Shown here: in pieces, positions 27,101 through 33,100 of the stretch
Layout of the letters: each line of letters opens with the position of its first letter
How positions within the stretch are numbered: the first letter of the stretch is position 1
Made by a program: the position numbers and the translations under genes
NCBI GenBank assembly: GCA_017979445.1
Contig: CM030715.1
Location: 28,745,169 to 28,809,168, forward strand
From: Akebia trifoliata
Lineage: Eukaryota > Streptophyta > Magnoliopsida > Ranunculales > Lardizabalaceae
DNA: 64,000 nt
Direction: 5' to 3'
Notes under the pieces: generated by a model
Database searches by the model: none
Told to the model about the DNA's origin: nothing
Seen by the model: only the letters and a program-made list of their open reading frames with translations

Positions 27101-30100
27101 GAAGTTGCCTTCTCATAGAGAAAGCAGCTATACACCAATCTATACAAAAGTCAAAGATATAACCAGGCGTAACCCAATCCACACAAAACTACAAGGAAAA
27201 GTACACCACATGGAATGGTCAATTGGACAATGAAGAATAATTGGTTCACTAATTCAGTTACTTTTGCATAGAAAACAAAATAGGCTGGGAAGAGATCTAT
27301 ATATGGTCCCTTTCTAGAGTTTTGTAAAATGGATCTAATTGAATATGTTTTTTTTTTTTTTATGAATGAAAAAAATTTAGCAAAAAAAGGGGAATGGTCG
27401 AGATTATTGGAAATATTCTGGTTGTTATTTTAGTCATAATTATTTAATAGTGATAGTCTGTTATTTTATTTCTTCTTTGTAAGGGCGTTTCTGTGTTTTG
27501 ACTCTTTTAATTAATATAAATTTCTGTCAAGCTCTCACAAAGAGACTTGAATCGATTCTTCTCAAATTCTTCTTAGTATCAAAGCCAAGGAATTTCCCCC
27601 TCACACCCTCTCTCCTCCTCACTTCCAATCCTTATTCTCCTTATTCACTAAGCCCTAACCTAGAGTCAGCCTCATTCGATTTTCTCCCCTTCAGGGGTCT
27701 TTTAATTTTCCTTTTTTGTATCACATGCTGCAATAATGCACTATGTTTATACCCTGTATTAGGGTTTCTACGTTTGAGGCTTGCGACAGCAGTTTCTAGA
27801 CTTCCTGTGGAGATCTGCGATAGCAGCAGGACTCTTTGACAAGGTGCAGCAGTAGTAGAACTGCGGATAACATAAGGTTTTTGCGTTTGAGGCCTACAAC
27901 AGCAGTTTCTATATTTCCTATGGAGACCTGCGATAGCAACAGGACTCTTTGAAGAGGTGCGACAGCAGTAAAACTGTTGATTTGCTATTTGGGCTGCTTT
28001 TCACTGCTATCTATGTGTTACAACAAAGTTGTTGGACTTTCTGAGGACCAACGACAGTTTTTAGACTCCTTGTAGAGACCTACGGTAGTAACAGGACTCT
28101 TTGAAGAGGTGCAACAGCAGTATAATTGTTGATTTGCTGTTTGGGCTGCTTATCATAGTTGTCTGTGTATTGCAACAGAGTTGTCGGACTCTTTGTGAAC
28201 CTGCGACAATAGCAGAACTACTTTTTGGGCTGTTGTGAAGATGTGCGACAGCATTGGGACTGCTATTTGGGCTGTTGTGGAGACCTACGACAACTGAAGA
28301 ACTGCTGTGTGGGTTCTGTGGAGACTTACAAAAAACAATTGCATTGTTGTGTGGACTGAGTAAAGTCATGTGACAGAGTTGCTGCCCTCTCTACCTGTGG
28401 TTTATTCCACATTGGGCCAATACTACGGGAAATCTCCCTTCAAACCAAAGTTACTTCTTTCCTTGCAAGTAATAATGACAAATCCAAAGTCAAGGATTCT
28501 AATCCGACCTTGGGGCAAATCCTTCAGCCCAACATATCACCACTGCTCTTCTTGATGGCCAAAACTTTTAATCATGGTCCCGATCTGTGCGACTCTATCT
28601 AGGTAGTCGAGGAAAATCTGGATGGCTCTCTGGAACTATTACTAAACCACTACTTATTGATCCTAAATTTGAATCATGGGAGATCGACAACTGGACTATC
28701 CTTGGATGGTTATTCAACTCCATAGAGCAGCGCATGTATACCATGTTCATGTATCATAAGACAGTTCCATCTCTATGGTCAGCACTTATTTAGACTTACG
28801 CACATGTCAGGAATGACTCGAGGATTTATGAGCTTTATCAAGACATTACCCAGGCTACCCAAGGGACACAGAGTGTAGCCGATTACTTTAGATTCCTTCA
28901 GTCACGTTGGGAGGAACTTTCTTATTATGAGTTTATGGCCAAGTTGTCTTTCGAGGCAGCCGGTTATGTGGTTAAGAGGATTGCTCGACATCAGACCTAC
29001 GAGTTTTTTATGGGACTCCATCTAGAGTTTGAGGCACTTAGAATACAGATCCTCAACACCACTCCCTTACCTTCTTTATTTGAGATATTTGCAATCATTG
29101 ACAGTGACAAGCATCGTCGTCATATTGCTCCTACTCAGACTAAGGTCCCTAGCATTCTTTCTGCTCTAATTACAGATCAAATGGCCTTAGTTGCCAATTC
29201 AAGTTTCTCCGTTTCTCGTACCCCTAGATCAGGGAATCGTGACCGTGGTAGCCGTGGTCATGGTAAAAGGAATGGCTTTACTTGCAGTCATTGCAGGAAA
29301 ACTGGTCATGAGAAGGCCCGCTGCTTTCAGGTCTATCCTCATCTAATACCACAATCTTCCTCCACTTCGTCTTTGGGACAAACTGGCCCTCGTGCCGCTA
29401 CAGTGGAGTCATCATCTATTCCTCTTACTGACCCTCCTTCACTTGGCACGATTGATTTGCAACAGCTACAGATTCAGATTGCTACTATTGTCAATGATCA
29501 GATTCATGCTCACACTCACTCATCTTCTACTATGGCCTCTGTTACTATGCCTCCAGGTACATCCTCTGCATTCAATGTCACTCAGTCTGGCATTACTCCT
29601 TTGACATGGGTTATTGATTCTAGTGCCTCTGATCACATGATCGGTGAGTCTAACCATTTTACCTCTTCTAATTTTTCCACCACCCATAGGGACGTTCGTC
29701 TTGCTGACGGATCTCTTACACCTATTCACAACAAGGGTATCATCCATTTATCCTCTAGGATTTTTCTAGATTTTATACTTCATGTCCCTCACCTATCTCT
29801 TAATCTTTTGTTTGTTAATAGTATTACTAAATCTCACAATTGCTCAGTTATCTTTTTTCCTACTCGCTATATTTTTCAGGACCTAACTTCGAGGAGGATT
29901 TTTGACAAGGGGTATGAGAAGGATGGGATATACGTTTGGATCTCAGCCTACTACTACTCCGACTTCTGTGCTTCCATCATCTGGCAGCCACACGTTTCAT
30001 CACAGACTCTAGATTTATGGCATGTTCGCTTAGGACATGCCAATTTTCAATACTTATGTTTTTTATTTCATGTTTTAAAATTTGCCTATAATAGACATAA

Positions 30101-33100
30101 ATTCCAGTGTTATGTGTGCGAACTTTCTAAACACACGTACTTCTTATATTCCTCTTATGCATCGATTTAATGCAATATTTGATTTAGTACATTCTGATGT
30201 GTGGGGGCCTTCCCCCGTTACTGCCTTCAATGGTCATCGATATTATGTTACATTTATAAATGACTATTTTCGTTGTATTTGGGTTTATTTGATGCGTTCT
30301 CATTCTGAAGTGCTCCCAATTTTTGTTAACGTTCTTAAGATAATTCAAACTCAATACAATATAACTGCTAAATCCCTTAGGTATGATAATAGGGGGAATA
30401 TATATCTGATGGGATTCGCTCCCATCTTCATTAGCATGGCATGCTTCACCAATTAACTTGTCTTTATCCTCCTGAGCAGAACGGGGTGGCGGAATGCAAG
30501 AATCGCCACCTCATAAACATTGTCTGTTGTCTTCTTCGCAGAATGCATGTTTCAAAGGCATATGGAATATGGCAGTCCTTACTGCGCCTTTTCTTCTTAA
30601 CCGTGTTCCAAGTCGCACCTTAGAGAGACAGGTGCCTCTTCATGTCCTTCAACCTGATAGCATTCTTTTCCCTATCACACCTCGAGTCTTTGGATGCACG
30701 TGTTTTGTTCAGGACAAGATACCCAATCGTACAAAATTGGATGACAAAGTCATTCGCTGCGTTTTCTTAGGTTACTCCTCTATGTCTAAGGGATATCAGT
30801 GTTATGATCCAGTTTTTCCCCGTGTAATCCACTATCTTGATGTTATTTTCTTTGAAAATGTTTCATACTTTCATGCTACATCTATTTTGCAGGACCCATC
30901 TCCTATAATACTGTCTTCTCCAGTTTTTCCTCCATCTCTGTTGTCGCTTCAGGTATACACTCATCACCGTCACCCCTCGTCACCCTCGTCACCCTCCTTC
31001 TTGGATTCAAGTATACCATCTTCTACCTCCACACATATAGTTGTTCTTATCCCTTTTATTTATGACTCTCACTTACTTATTGCCCTTCGCAAAAGTAAGC
31101 GGGGGTGTGGTACTGATCATCATATTGCCCAGTTTGTTTCCTATCAAGGTCTTTCTTCCTCTTATCAGGCCTACCTTACAATCACTGATTATATTCGAGT
31201 TCCTCGGTCTATATCAGAGGCTTTGCAAGACCCTCAATGGATTAAAATTATGACTGTTGAAATGGATTCTTTGTAGAATAATAATGCCTGGGAACTTGTT
31301 ACCCTTCCATTTGGGGAGCGGACCGTTGGTTGTAAATGGGTATTCACTGTGAAATATCTTGCAGATGGTACTATTGATCGGTATAAGGCACGCCTAGTTG
31401 TTAAGGGATTTACACAGACCCCAGGAAAAGATTTTGGTGTCACATTTATCCTGTCACCAAACTCTCCACTGTTCGGCTTCTTATCTCTTTAGTTGCGTGT
31501 AACTCCTGGCCACTTCACCAACTTGATGTAAAAAACGTCTTTCTGAATGGTGATTTGACTGAAGTTATTTATATGGACCCTCCTTCAGGGTTTCATCTTC
31601 AGGGGGAATATTCTGGGAAGATATGCCGCCTTCTTAAATCTCTGTATGGCCTGAAGCAGTCCCCGTGAACCTGGTTTCAACGGTTTTCTGAGGTTATTCT
31701 TTCTATGAAGTTTTCCAGATGTCACTCGGATCATACTTGTTTTATTCGTTGAGGAGTGCATCATCGTTGCACCATTGTTGTGGTCTATGTGGATGACATC
31801 ATTGTGACTGGAGATGATGCACAATGGATTGACAAGATAAAGATGTTATTGGGTCGTGTTTTTTAGGTTAAGAATTTGAGTTCACTCAAGTACTTCTTGG
31901 GGATAGAAATGACCCGCTTTCGTCGTGGTATATCATTAGCTCAGTGTAAATACACATTGGATCTTCTTCAGGATACTGGGATGTTTGGTTGTCGTCTTGC
32001 TTCCTCTCTTATAAATCAGAATCATCATCCTCAAGCTGATTCTGACGATATTTTATCGGATCCTTCTTCTTATCAAAGACTTGTAGGTCATTTGATTTAT
32101 CTGACTACCACTAGCCCGAACTTGTCATTTGCAATCAATGTAGTCAGTCAGTTCATGCATACTCCGCATACTTCTCATCTTGATGCAATTTATCACATTT
32201 TTCGATACTTGAAGTCACGTCTGGGTCTTGGGCTTGTCTACTCTTCCACTGCTCAATTGCATTTGTCTTGTTTTACAGATGTTGATTATGCTAGCTCTCT
32301 CACGGATAGGAGATCTACCTCTGATTTTTGTACTTTTTATGATAATAATCTTATCTCGTGGAAAAATAAAAAACAGAATGTGGTATCTCGTTCCTCTGCT
32401 GAAACTAAGTATCGAGCTATGACCCTTAGTACATGTGAACTAATTTGACTTCAATTTTTGCTAACATAGTTCATGAAAGAACTAAGCATATCGAGGTTGA
32501 TATTCACTTTTTCAAAGAGAAAGTTCAATCTGATGATCTTCAGACAGTCTTCGTTGCTTCTTCAAATCAACTTGTTGATATGCTTACAAAGTCTGTTGGT
32601 TCGATTATCACTAATTCTCACCTTGTCAAGCTAGGTTTAGTTGATATATTCGCTCCAGCTTGAGGGGGAGTATTGGAAATAATCTAATTGTTATTTTAGT
32701 TATAATTATTTAGTAATGATAACCTGTTATTTTATTTCTTATCTGTAAGGGCATTTCTATCTTTTGACTCTTTTAATTAATATAAATTCATGTCAAACTC
32801 TCACAAAGATACTTGAATTGATAATTCTCAAATTCTTCTGAGATGACCACTCCATAATATGAGTACAAAAAAAAAAATAACTTAAAAATTTCCCGAGCAG
32901 TTACAAACCCAATCCCAACGGACTAAGAAATCCTCAAAGAAGACCCCTCTAGCTCCAAAGGAATAAATGCCTCAAAAATTCAATTATAACTTCCCTCTCC
33001 TTTCCCTCGAAAACCCTTATGTTCCTTTCTTTCCACACCCCACAACAAACAACAAAAAGAACAAGGCTCCACAACATAATCTCATGATCAATTACGTGCC

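Larger units (their letters stand above)
27405..32839 (+). mobile_element. Full-length Copia retrotransposon, old (Copia 2)
   Basis: A 5,435-bp element, antisense to EDD1, in intron 2. The 169-bp LTRs differ at about 20 sites by hand count. The 5-bp target duplication GAGAT lies at 27400-27404 and 32840-32844. It belongs to the same lineage as Copia 1: shared LTR blocks TATTGGAAATA, TGTAAGGGC, TCAAGCTCTCA, GAGACTTGAA and AAATTCTTCT, the same TA...CT ends and a similar protein. Many stops and frameshifts. Confidence 0.95.
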
